This document shows positions 5,990 to 13,669 of a stretch of 13,870 nucleotides of DNA, piece by piece. The DNA comes from M55B157 sp040265115. Its GTDB lineage: Bacteria; Actinomycetota; Actinomycetes; S36-B12. Made by a program: the position numbers and the translations under genes. The notes below the pieces were generated by a model that saw only the letters and a program-made list of their open reading frames with translations, was not told the origin of the DNA and made no database searches. Location: assembly GCA_040265115.1 (NCBI GenBank), contig JBDQGZ010000043.1, positions 1 to 13,870 of the forward strand, read 5' to 3'. Every line of letters starts with the position of its first letter. Within the stretch, counting starts at the first letter, position 1.

Positions 5990-8296
5990 ATGGACATCGA
6001 ACTCTCGGGGATGAACTTCACCACTGTGGTGATCGTCGCCGTTATCTCTATCCTCGCCCTTCTCGTGGGCTTCATCCTCGTGCGCGAGGTATTGAGCCAT
6101 GACGAGGGCACTCCCAAGATGAAGGAGATCGCGGCTGCCGTTCAGGAGGGTGCTTCGGCATACCTCAGCCGGCAGTTCAAGACGCTCGCAATCTTCTCGG
6201 TGATTGTCTTCTTCGTCCTGTTCCTCCTCCCGGCGGAGACGACCAGTGAGCGGATCGGGCGCTCCATCTTCTTCGTCGTGGGTGCGGTCTTCTCCGGGAT
6301 CACCGGATACATGGGTATGTGGCTCGCCGTACGCGGGAACGTCCGTGTCGCCGCCGCAGCGAAGGACACCGGTGAGCAGAAGGCGATGAAGATCGCCTTC
6401 CGCACCGGCGGAGTCGCGGGCATGTTCACCGTTGGGCTCGGCCTGTTCGGTGCCGCGCTTGTGGTCCTGGTCTACCAGGGTGAGGCCCCGAAGGTCCTTG
6501 AGGGCTTCGGCTTCGGGGCAGCTCTCCTCGCCATGTTCATGCGTGTCGGTGGCGGTATCTTCACCAAGGCCGCCGACGTCGGCGCCGACCTCGTCGGCAA
6601 GGTCGAGCAGAACATTCCCGAAGATGACCCCCGCAACGCAGCGACGATCGCCGACAACGTTGGCGACAATGTCGGCGACTGTGCCGGCATGGCGGCTGAC
6701 CTCTTCGAGTCCTATGCGGTGACCCTCGTCGCCGCGCTCATCCTCGGCAAGGCGGCGTTCGGTGAACTCGGCCTTGTGCTTCCGCTGGTCATCCCGGCGA
6801 TCGGTGTCATCACCGCAGTCATCGGCATCTTCGTCGTGTCGCCTCGCGCCAGCGACCGCTCGGGCATGAGTGCTATCAACCGAGGCTTCTTCATCTCGGC
6901 GATCATCTCCGCGATCCTCGTCATCGGTGCGGTGTTCTACTTCGTGCCGTCCTCATGGGATGAGATCACCGGTCTCGGCGGCATCGCCGCAAATGTTCTG
7001 GGTGAAGGCGATCCGCTGAACCCGCAGGTGTTCACCATCGGCGCTGTCTTCATCGGCATCGTGCTTGCGGCTGTCATCCAGCAGCTCACCGCCTACTTCA
7101 CCGAGACCAACCGCCGCCCGGTCGACGATGTGTCGAAGACCTCGCTCACCGGCCCGGCCACTGTGATCCTGTCGGGCATCTCCCTCGGCCTCGAGTCGGC
7201 CGTCTACACCGCGCTCCTCATCGGCGCAGCGGTCTATGGCGCCTACCTCCTCGGCGGCGGTGTCGTCCTGCTCAGCCTCTTCGCCATCGCGCTTGCCGGC
7301 ACCGGCCTGCTCACCACGGTCGGCGTTATCGTCTCGATGGACACCTTCGGCCCCGTCAGCGACAACGCCCAGGGCATCGCCGAGATGTCCGGCGATGTGC
7401 ACGGAGAGGGCGCTGCCGTCCTCACCCGCCTCGACGCGGTCGGCAACTCCACCAAAGCCATCACCAAGGGCATCGCGATTGCGACCGCCGTACTCGCCGC
7501 CACTGCCCTGTTCGGTGCCTTCCGGGACGCCGTCGTGGGAGCAACCGCAACAGCGGGCGCATCGATCGGTGACGCGATCTCCAACCTGCAGTACCTCGGC
7601 GTCCTCGATGTCGCCAACCCGGCGAACCTCGTTGGCCTCATCATCGGTGCGGCCGTGGTGTTCCTCTTCTCCGGCCTGGCCATCAACGCGGTGTCACGGG
7701 CTGCCGGCGCAGTCATCTTCGAGGTGCGTCGCCAGTTCCGTGAGAAGCCAGGGATTATGGAGGGCACTGAGAAGCCTGAGTACGCCAAGGTTGTGGACAT
7801 CGTCACTCGCGACTCCCTGCGCGAGCTGATCACCCCAGGCCTTCTGGCAGTGCTCACCCCGATCGCGGTCGGCTTCGGTCTCGGCGTGGGTGCGCTCGGC
7901 GCCTATCTCGCCGGAACCATCGCGACCGGTGTTCTCATGGCGGTGTTCCTGTCCAACTCCGGAGGTGCCTGGGACAACGCCAAGAAGTTCGTCGAGGACG
8001 GCAACTTCGGCGGCAAGGGCTCCGAGGCGCATGCCGCAACAGTCATCGGAGACACGGTCGGCGATCCGTTCAAGGACACCGCCGGACCGGCCATCAACCC
8101 GCTGATCAAGGTGATGAACCTGGTTGCCCTGCTCATCGCTCCGGCGGTGGTCACGCTGTCGATCGGCGATGGCGCCAACACCGGCCTTCGCTGGGCGATC
8201 GCCATTGGGGCCGCCCTCATCGTGGTCGTCGCGGTCATCATCTCCAAGCGCCGCCCGATCGCGGTCGGCTCTGAGACGGCGGACACATCCGCCTGA
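5990..8296 (+). CDS. hppA: K+-independent H+-translocating membrane pyrophosphatase (768 aa)
   Basis: Integral membrane pump that hydrolyses PPi in the cytoplasm and exports H+, recovering energy from biosynthetic PPi. The protein is a run of hydrophobic helices of normal family length. Key sites: KAADVGADLVGKVEQ (193-207), the acidic PPi/Mg site DDPRNAATIADNVGDNVGDC (212-231), SDNAQGIAEMSGD (457-469), and the second acidic site GDTVGDPFKDTAGPAINP (687-704). The potassium determinant reads GNSTKAITKG (485-494): Lys489 and Thr492 stand where K+-dependent enzymes have Ala and Gly, so this should be the K+-independent class. The frame is open upstream to 5516 antisense to the helicase; the ATG at 5990 with AAGGAG is the real start, and the family N-terminus follows directly. 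The gene appears monocistronic, divergent from the helicase and followed by a strong hairpin. Confidence 0.97.
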   Translation: MDIELSGMNFTTVVIVAVISILALLVGFILVREVLSHDEGTPKMKEIAAAVQEGASAYLSRQFKTLAIFSVIVFFVLFLLPAETTSERIGRSIFFVVGAVFSGITGYMGMWLAVRGNVRVAAAAKDTGEQKAMKIAFRTGGVAGMFTVGLGLFGAALVVLVYQGEAPKVLEGFGFGAALLAMFMRVGGGIFTKAADVGADLVGKVEQNIPEDDPRNAATIADNVGDNVGDCAGMAADLFESYAVTLVAALILGKAAFGELGLVLPLVIPAIGVITAVIGIFVVSPRASDRSGMSAINRGFFISAIISAILVIGAVFYFVPSSWDEITGLGGIAANVLGEGDPLNPQVFTIGAVFIGIVLAAVIQQLTAYFTETNRRPVDDVSKTSLTGPATVILSGISLGLESAVYTALLIGAAVYGAYLLGGGVVLLSLFAIALAGTGLLTTVGVIVSMDTFGPVSDNAQGIAEMSGDVHGEGAAVLTRLDAVGNSTKAITKGIAIATAVLAATALFGAFRDAVVGATATAGASIGDAISNLQYLGVLDVANPANLVGLIIGAAVVFLFSGLAINAVSRAAGAVIFEVRRQFREKPGIMEGTEKPEYAKVVDIVTRDSLRELITPGLLAVLTPIAVGFGLGVGALGAYLAGTIATGVLMAVFLSNSGGAWDNAKKFVEDGNFGGKGSEAHAATVIGDTVGDPFKDTAGPAINPLIKVMNLVALLIAPAVVTLSIGDGANTGLRWAIAIGAALIVVVAVIISKRRPIAVGSETADTSA

Positions 8297-8311
8297 CCCC
8301 CCTGCATCGCA

Positions 8312-8352
8312 CGACGACCCCCATGGGAGACACTCCCCGCTGGGGGTCGTCG
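8312..8352 (+). terminator. Strong stem-loop terminator after hppA
   Basis: CGACGACCCCC (8312-8322) pairs perfectly with GGGGGTCGTCG (8342-8352), 11 bp. Inside the 19-nt loop GGGAG (8325-8329) pairs with CTCCC (8333-8337) around ACA, giving a two-tier hairpin. It starts 15 nt after the hppA stop. No T-run follows, which is common for GC-rich actinobacterial terminators. It separates hppA from topA. Confidence 0.8.
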
Positions 8353-8380
8353 CGTGTGTAAGGCTCGACCGTGATCGCGC

Positions 8381-8387
8381 AAAGGAG
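8381..8387 (+). promoter_or_regulatory. Ribosome binding site that sets the topA start
   Basis: AAAGGAG ends 5 nt before the GTG at 8393. An in-frame GTG at 8387 begins within this site and therefore cannot be the start that uses it. Confidence 0.75.
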
Positions 8388-8392
8388 TGAAT

Positions 8393-11119
8393 GTGGCTGG
8401 CTCGAAGGACGCTGAGCGCGTCTTGGTCATCGTGGAGTCTCCCGCGAAGGCGAAGACGATCGCGGGGTATCTCACCCGCTCAGCGAACGACGGCCGGGAG
8501 TACGACGTTGAGGCCTCCGTCGGCCATGTGCGTGACCTTGCTGCCAAGGCTTCCCAGCTCCCCGAGTCCCTGCGGAAGGAGTCCTGGGCTAAGTACGCGG
8601 TCAACACCGAGGACGGCTACATCCCCTACTACGTCGTCCACGCCGACAAGAAGCAGCGCATCACGGAGTTGAAGAAGAAGCTCGCCAACTCCGATGAACT
8701 CATCCTCGCCACGGACGAGGATCGCGAGGGGGAGGCCATCGCCTGGCACCTGCTCGAGGTCCTCAAGCCGAAGGTTCCGGTCCGGCGCATGGTGTTCCAT
8801 GAGATCACCGAGCATGCGATCGCCGAGGCTTTGCAGCACACCCGCGATCTCGATATGCAACTCGTCGATGCCCAGGAGACCCGCCGCATCGTTGATCGCC
8901 TCTACGGCTATCCGGTGTCGGAGGTGCTGTGGCGCAAGATTGGTCGCGAAGCCCGTTCCGCGGGTCGTGTGCAGTCAGTGGCCGTCCGCCTCGTGGTCGA
9001 TCGTGAGCGTGAACGCATCGCCTTCCGATCCGCCTCCTATTGGGATCTCGCGGCCGTTTTTGATCCGGAGTCGTTCTCGGCCAAGCTCGTAGAAATCGAT
9101 GCGAAGCGAATCGCCACCGGTAAGGACTTCGATGACCGCGGGCAGGTCACGAACTCCGACGTAGTCGTCCTCGATGAGACGGGCGCGACAACACTCGCGG
9201 ACGCTCTGCAGGGCGTGGACTACACCGTCCGCTCGGTGGTGGAGAAGCCGTCGAAGCGCAGCCCCTACGCCCCCTTCATGACCTCAACTCTTCAGCAGGA
9301 GGCCTCGCGGCGATTCCGCTGGAACGCCCAGCGCACCATGCGAGTCGCGCAGGGGCTGTACGAGCGCGGCTACATCACCTACATGCGAACCGACTCGACC
9401 ACGCTGTCCGATCAGGCCATCAATGCTGCGCGCCGTCAGGCAACCGAGCTCTACGGGGCTGACCATGTCGCGGACGCTCCGCGTCGATACGACCGCAAGG
9501 TGAAGAACGCCCAGGAGGCACATGAGGCGATCCGTCCCTCAGGCGACAGCTTCCGGACACCTGGCGAGGTCGCGAGGGAACTCAACCCCGACGAACTAGC
9601 CCTGTATGACCTCGTGTGGAAGCGCACTGTGGCCTCACAGATGGCGGACGCGCGAATCGCCACGACAACGGTGCGCATCGGAACCACGGCGACCGATGGT
9701 CGGGATGTGCTGTTCAGCGCATCGGGAACGGTGACGCTGTTCGCTGGCTTCAGGGCTGCCTACGACAACACGCGAGAGGACAGTGACGACGAGAAGGATC
9801 GAGTCCTTCCTGTCCTGCGCGAGGGACAGTCGGTCACCCTGGTCGAACTCACCCCGGACGACCACAGCACCAATCCTCCGGCACGGTTCACCGAGGCATC
9901 GCTCACCGCACGTCTCGAGGAGCTCGGGATTGGCCGACCCTCAACCTATGCCGCAATCATGGGCACGATCCTCGATCGAGGATACGTCTGGAAGAAGGGC
10001 TCTGCTCTCGTCCCCTCCTTCACTGCCTTTACCGTGATCAGGCTGCTCGAGGAGCACTTCACCGACCTGGTCGACTACTCCTTCACCGCACGGATGGAAG
10101 AGGTTCTCGATCTCATCGCGCGTGGCGAATCGGATCGTCTCGACCAACTCGAAGCGTTCTGGCGAGGAGGGAACACTGATGGTTCGCCGTTCCGGGGTGT
10201 CTCCGATCTCACCTCCGATCTTGGAGCAATCGATGCTCGCCAACTCTCGACCTTCCCGATTGAGGACAGCGATATCTTCCTTCGCGTCGGTCGCTATGGG
10301 GCCTTCGTGGAACGCGGTGATGAGCGCGCCTCAGTTCCTGAAGAACTCGCCCCGGATGAACTGACCGCCGCGAAGGCCGAGGAACTGCTGGCGCAACCGT
10401 CGGGTGATCGTGAACTTGGGGTGGACCCTGAATCGGGCCGCACGATCGTGGCGAAGTCCGGTCGATACGGTCCCTATGTCACCGAGATCCTCGAAGATGA
10501 CTCTCCGAAATCGGCCAAGCCACGGACCGGTTCGCTGTTCAAGGACATGTCGTTGGACACCATTGATCTGGAGACCGCGCTGAAGTTACTCTCCCTGCCT
10601 CGCGTGGTGGGCAATGATCCTGCCGATGGTGTCGCGATCACGGCGCAGAACGGCCGCTATGGTCCCTACCTGTCGAAGGACAAGGATTCTCGCTCACTGC
10701 CGAGCGAGCAGGCGATCTTCGACATCACGCTGGAGGAGTCGCTGGCATTGCTGGCCCAGCCGAAGCAACGTCGTGGTGCCGCGTCGGCCCCGCCGCTGAA
10801 GGAACTCGGCAACGACCCGGTGAGCGGCAAGCCGGTGGTGTTGAAAGAGGGTCGCTTCGGTCCCTATGTCACCGATGGTGAGATCAACGCTTCGCTGCGT
10901 CGAGATGACAACCCAGAGACGATCACGGCTGACCGCGCCTATGAGCTTATTGCGGATAGGCGCGCTCGCGGACCGGTGAAGAAGGCGACCCGCCGGCCGG
11001 CGAAGAAGACCGCTGCGAAAAAGTCGGCAGCAAAGAAGACGACGGCAAAGAAGGCGGCCAAGAAGGCGCCGGCTAAGAAGACAGCGAAGAAAGCCGCGAC
11101 GAAGAAGCCCACCACCTAG
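8393..11119 (+). CDS. topA: DNA topoisomerase I (908 aa)
   Basis: Type IA topoisomerase that relaxes negative supercoils by single-strand passage. The TOPRIM domain opens with VIVESPAKAKT (Glu15) and carries the metal-binding acids Asp108, Asp110 and Glu112 in ATDEDREGEAIAWH. The nucleophile is Tyr330 in GYITYMRTDST, aligned with E. coli Tyr319. Instead of zinc fingers the C-terminal part has about four repeats with GRYGxxV-like cores (GRYGAFV, GRYGPYV, GRYGPYL, GRFGPYV), then a 46-residue Lys/Ala/Thr/Pro tail (863-908). Such basic tails are known in mycobacterial and streptomycete TopA and aid DNA binding. The start is GTG at 8393, set by AAAGGAG. Length and architecture are normal. It is the first gene of a plus-strand cluster after the hppA terminator; tmk follows after 10 bp. 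No clear promoter was seen between 8353 and 8392. Confidence 0.97.
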   Translation: MAGSKDAERVLVIVESPAKAKTIAGYLTRSANDGREYDVEASVGHVRDLAAKASQLPESLRKESWAKYAVNTEDGYIPYYVVHADKKQRITELKKKLANSDELILATDEDREGEAIAWHLLEVLKPKVPVRRMVFHEITEHAIAEALQHTRDLDMQLVDAQETRRIVDRLYGYPVSEVLWRKIGREARSAGRVQSVAVRLVVDRERERIAFRSASYWDLAAVFDPESFSAKLVEIDAKRIATGKDFDDRGQVTNSDVVVLDETGATTLADALQGVDYTVRSVVEKPSKRSPYAPFMTSTLQQEASRRFRWNAQRTMRVAQGLYERGYITYMRTDSTTLSDQAINAARRQATELYGADHVADAPRRYDRKVKNAQEAHEAIRPSGDSFRTPGEVARELNPDELALYDLVWKRTVASQMADARIATTTVRIGTTATDGRDVLFSASGTVTLFAGFRAAYDNTREDSDDEKDRVLPVLREGQSVTLVELTPDDHSTNPPARFTEASLTARLEELGIGRPSTYAAIMGTILDRGYVWKKGSALVPSFTAFTVIRLLEEHFTDLVDYSFTARMEEVLDLIARGESDRLDQLEAFWRGGNTDGSPFRGVSDLTSDLGAIDARQLSTFPIEDSDIFLRVGRYGAFVERGDERASVPEELAPDELTAAKAEELLAQPSGDRELGVDPESGRTIVAKSGRYGPYVTEILEDDSPKSAKPRTGSLFKDMSLDTIDLETALKLLSLPRVVGNDPADGVAITAQNGRYGPYLSKDKDSRSLPSEQAIFDITLEESLALLAQPKQRRGAASAPPLKELGNDPVSGKPVVLKEGRFGPYVTDGEINASLRRDDNPETITADRAYELIADRRARGPVKKATRRPAKKTAAKKSAAKKTTAKKAAKKAPAKKTAKKAATKKPTT

Positions 11120-11122
11120 GCT
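11117..11122 (+). promoter_or_regulatory. Candidate internal -10 element (TAGGCT) before tmk
   Basis: TAGGCT overlaps the topA stop codon and ends 7 nt before the tmk ATG, the same arrangement as at 1110-1115 and 12476-12481. It could give a leaderless tmk transcript in addition to read-through from topA. The tmk start has only a poor GGCTGGA as ribosome binding site. Chance is not excluded, because TAG here is the stop codon of topA. Confidence 0.25.
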
Positions 11123-11129
11123 GGACATC

Positions 11130-11750
11130 ATGGCCGAGGGAGTGTTCGTCGTCTTCGAAGGCGGTGAGGGCGCGGGCAAATCAACTCAGTCTGAGCTCCT
11201 TGCCACCTGGCTCGGTGACCATGGTCGAAGCGTGACGCGGACTCGTGAGCCGGGTGGAACCCCTGCAGCGGAGTCGATTCGGGCAGTCCTGCTTGATGTT
11301 GCGAACACCGGTTTGGACGACCGGGCCGAAGCCCTGCTCTTCGCGGCGGCGCGTGGTGATCATGCCGCCCGTGTCATCCGCCCTGCACTCGAGCGCGGTG
11401 ACATCGTTGTGTGTGATCGGTATCTCGATTCCTCAGTGGCTTATCAGGGTGGGGGACGTGACCTCGGCTTAGATGCGGTGCGAGAACTCAGTCTGTGGGC
11501 GACGCAGGGGCTTCTCCCCGATCTCACAGTCCTACTCGATGTCGACCCTGCGGTGGGACTGGCTCGAGTGGAACGCCCCGATCGGTTGGAAGCTGAGCCA
11601 CTCGAGTGGCATGCACGTGTGCGACAGGCGTTTCTCGATCTGGCCGCGGGCGAACCGGAGCGCTATTTGGTGCTCAACGGTCATGATGAGGTCGAGCACA
11701 TCGCGGCTGCAGTGCGTACCCGAGTGGCGGAACTTCTGGAGGGTCGATGA
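11130..11750 (+). CDS. tmk: Thymidylate kinase (206 aa)
   Basis: Phosphorylates dTMP to dTDP with ATP in the cytoplasm, for dTTP supply. The P-loop FEGGEGAGKST spans residues 9-19 (Lys17). REPGGTP (39-45) contacts the substrate, DRYLDSSVAYQGGGRDLG (96-113) contains the DRY motif, and the lid is around RVERPDR (146-152). Length is standard. It starts 10 bp after topA without a good Shine-Dalgarno, so translation may depend on coupling to topA or on a leaderless transcript. Its stop overlaps the DUF2461 start (ATGA). Confidence 0.96.
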   Translation: MAEGVFVVFEGGEGAGKSTQSELLATWLGDHGRSVTRTREPGGTPAAESIRAVLLDVANTGLDDRAEALLFAAARGDHAARVIRPALERGDIVVCDRYLDSSVAYQGGGRDLGLDAVRELSLWATQGLLPDLTVLLDVDPAVGLARVERPDRLEAEPLEWHARVRQAFLDLAAGEPERYLVLNGHDEVEHIAAAVRTRVAELLEGR

Positions 11751-12406
11751 GCACGGCATTCAGTGGCTTCTCCCCGGAGGCGCTTGACTTCTACGAGCAA
11801 CTGTCGATCCACAACACTCGAGCCTGGTGGAGCGAGCACAAGGACACGTACGCCCGGGAACTACGCGAGCCGATGCTCGCGCTCCTCGCGGGGCTGGAGG
11901 ACGAGTTCGGCTCGGCTCGAATCTTCCGGCCGAATCGTGATGTGCGATTCAGCAAGGACAAGTCGCCGTATAAGGATCACATAGGTGCGATCGCTCAGAT
12001 CGAGGATGCAATCGGCTACTACGTCCAGATCTCGGCTCGCGGCCTCATGGTTGCCGGGGGTTGGTACGCGCCTCTGGGGCCGCAGGTGGCGCGATTTCGC
12101 GCGTCGGTGGATTCACCGTCAGTCGCGGAGCTGGACGCTGGCCTGGCTCGACTACGCCGAGCGCGTCCGCCGTATTCCATCGATGGGGCACCGCTGAAGA
12201 CCAAGCCGCGGGGTGTGTCCGCTGATCACCCTCGGCTGGATCTGCTGCGATTCACCCAGCTGACCATGTCTCGCGAATACGGTGTTCCATCCTGGCTGGA
12301 CTCCAAGAAGACTCTCGATGTCGTGCGCAAGGACTGGCGGGCGATGGCGCCGGTGGTCGAGTGGCTGGCCGATCACGTCGGTCCCGGGACCGATCCGGCA
12401 GAGTAG
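11747..12406 (+). CDS. DUF2461 family protein (219 aa), function unknown
   Basis: A member of the DUF2461 / TIGR02453 family, for which I know of no established reaction. Family hallmarks are FYEQLSIHNTRAWW (15-28) with KDTY just after, RPNRDVRFSKDKSPYKDHIG (61-80), and GGWYAP (104-109). It is soluble, with many charged and aromatic conserved residues, and no signal peptide. The start overlaps the tmk stop by 4 nt (ATGA), so it should be made together with tmk, between two replication genes. Whether this placement reflects function in nucleotide or DNA metabolism cannot be told from the sequence. Confidence 0.92.
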   Translation: MSTAFSGFSPEALDFYEQLSIHNTRAWWSEHKDTYARELREPMLALLAGLEDEFGSARIFRPNRDVRFSKDKSPYKDHIGAIAQIEDAIGYYVQISARGLMVAGGWYAPLGPQVARFRASVDSPSVAELDAGLARLRRARPPYSIDGAPLKTKPRGVSADHPRLDLLRFTQLTMSREYGVPSWLDSKKTLDVVRKDWRAMAPVVEWLADHVGPGTDPAE

Positions 12407-12410
12407 AGCG

Positions 12411-12429
12411 TCGGGTAGTTCTTCGGGTA
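12411..12429 (+). repeat. Short direct repeat TCGGGTA, two copies
   Basis: TCGGGTA occurs at 12411-12417 and 12423-12429, 12 bp apart, in the 81-bp gap before holB. It could be an operator half-site pair or simply chance; it is too short to decide. Confidence 0.25.
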
Positions 12430-12475
12430 TGTCCGTGAGGGAATCGGGGCGGGATCTGCCCGGAGAAGGGCTCGT

Positions 12476-12481
12476 TAGAGT
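12476..12481 (+). promoter_or_regulatory. Candidate -10 element (TAGAGT) for leaderless holB
   Basis: TAGAGT fits TANNNT and ends 6 nt before the holB ATG at 12488, right for transcription starting at the ATG. The nearest purine-rich stretch (GGAGAAGGG, 12462-12470) is 17 nt from the ATG, too far for a normal ribosome binding site. No -35 hexamer is evident. Confidence 0.35.
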
Positions 12482-12487
12482 GCGGGC

Positions 12488-13669
12488 ATGAGTGTGTGGG
12501 CGGGTCTGATCGGCCAGGAAGAGGCCGTCGACGCCCTCGCCCGCGCCGTGGAGGCTGCCGGAGACCCCGCCGGTCCGGGGCCGGCGATGTCGCATGCGTG
12601 GCTCATCACCGGCCCTCCTGGCTCAGGGCGATCCACTGCGGCGGGGGCCTTCGCCGCGGCGCTGCAGTGTCCTGCCGATGGCTGCGGAGATTGCCCGACT
12701 TGTCGAACAGCGAGGAGCGGTGCGCATCCAGATGTTCACGTCGTGCGCTCGGACACGATCTCCTACGGAGTCGATGACGCGCGGGAGTTGATCCTTCGCT
12801 CTGCGGTCATCCCGAGTGATGCGCCCTGGCACATCGTGATCATCGAGGATGCCGATCGCTTCACCGAGGAGGCGGCGAACGCCTTGCTGAAGGTGCTGGA
12901 GGAACCACCTCGCCACCTGGTGTGGGTCTTATGTGCGCCGAGCGCGGAGGACGTCCTATCGACGGTGAGGTCCCGCACCCGTTCGGTGCAGTTGCGCACC
13001 CCGTCCACCACCGAAGTGGCACGCGCGCTGCAGGAGCGCGAGGGAGTCGATCCGGCGATGGCGGCCTTCGCTGCTCGCGCCTCGCAGGGACATATCGGTC
13101 GAGCTCGAGCGCTGGCCACGGACGAGGAGGTCCGGCAACGCCGACAGGACGTGATGCGTATCCCGGCCACATTGCGGGATCTGTCCTCCTGCTTCACCGC
13201 TGCCGCGAGCCTGTTGGGCGCCGCGACCGAGGACGCACGGACTATCACCGATGCTCTCGATGATCGGGAGATGGCGGATCTTCGCCGCGCCTATGGAGAG
13301 GGAGCCGACGGAGTCAGCGCTGCGCGCATCGAGCGCATGGCGTCCCGGGCGATGAAAGATCTGCAGAAGGCCCAGAAGTCCCGTCGAACGCGGGCGGTGC
13401 GAGACCAGGTGGATCGAGCACTCATCGATCTCATGGCGTACTACCGGGATGTGCTCGTGATCCAACTCGGTGGTGCGGTCGCGCTCATCAACGACGAGAT
13501 GCGTCCGCAATTGCAATCCGAGGCCGCCCTGTGCAATCCGGCCGACACCACCGCACGGCTCGAGGCCCTCGATCGATGTCGTCAGTCACTTGCGGCGAAC
13601 GGCGCACTGCCGCTCATCCTGGAAGGACTCATGGTCGAACTGAAGGACCCGGCGATCCTGGTCCGCTAG
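12488..13669 (+). CDS. holB: DNA polymerase III subunit delta prime (393 aa)
   Basis: Clamp-loader subunit that helps load the beta sliding clamp. It has the AAA+ fold order expected of delta prime: GQEEAV (9-14), P-loop-like GPPGSGRST (42-50), a zinc module with Cys61, Cys66, Cys69 and Cys72, IIEDADRFT (118-126) at the Walker B position, ANALLKVLEEPP (130-141), and the arginine-finger site VRSRTRS (160-166). The P-loop Lys is Arg48 and the usual SRC triad reads SRT, with the finger Arg163 kept; delta prime does not hydrolyse ATP, so Arg at position 48 is tolerable. The C-terminal half is helical and less conserved. It is separated from DUF2461 by 81 bp and probably has its own leaderless promoter. 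The stop interlocks with a convergent gene. Confidence 0.95.
   Translation: MSVWAGLIGQEEAVDALARAVEAAGDPAGPGPAMSHAWLITGPPGSGRSTAAGAFAAALQCPADGCGDCPTCRTARSGAHPDVHVVRSDTISYGVDDARELILRSAVIPSDAPWHIVIIEDADRFTEEAANALLKVLEEPPRHLVWVLCAPSAEDVLSTVRSRTRSVQLRTPSTTEVARALQEREGVDPAMAAFAARASQGHIGRARALATDEEVRQRRQDVMRIPATLRDLSSCFTAAASLLGAATEDARTITDALDDREMADLRRAYGEGADGVSAARIERMASRAMKDLQKAQKSRRTRAVRDQVDRALIDLMAYYRDVLVIQLGGAVALINDEMRPQLQSEAALCNPADTTARLEALDRCRQSLAANGALPLILEGLMVELKDPAILVR

Noticed and set aside
5885..6100. 72-codon N-terminal extension of the helicase
   Set aside because: It would overlap the start of hppA; the residues are His/Asp/Glu-rich and unlike the family. The ATG at 5884 gives the usual length.
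7243..7857. Antisense 204-codon frame inside hppA
   Set aside because: It lies entirely opposite well-conserved pump helices and shows no start signal or domain of its own.
8387..8392. Earlier GTG start of topA
   Set aside because: The codon overlaps the AAAGGAG site that serves the GTG at 8393.
10979..11116. AAG-rich repetitive stretch considered as a DNA repeat
   Set aside because: It encodes the Lys/Ala tail of TopA, a known feature of actinobacterial topoisomerase I; the repetition is at the protein level.
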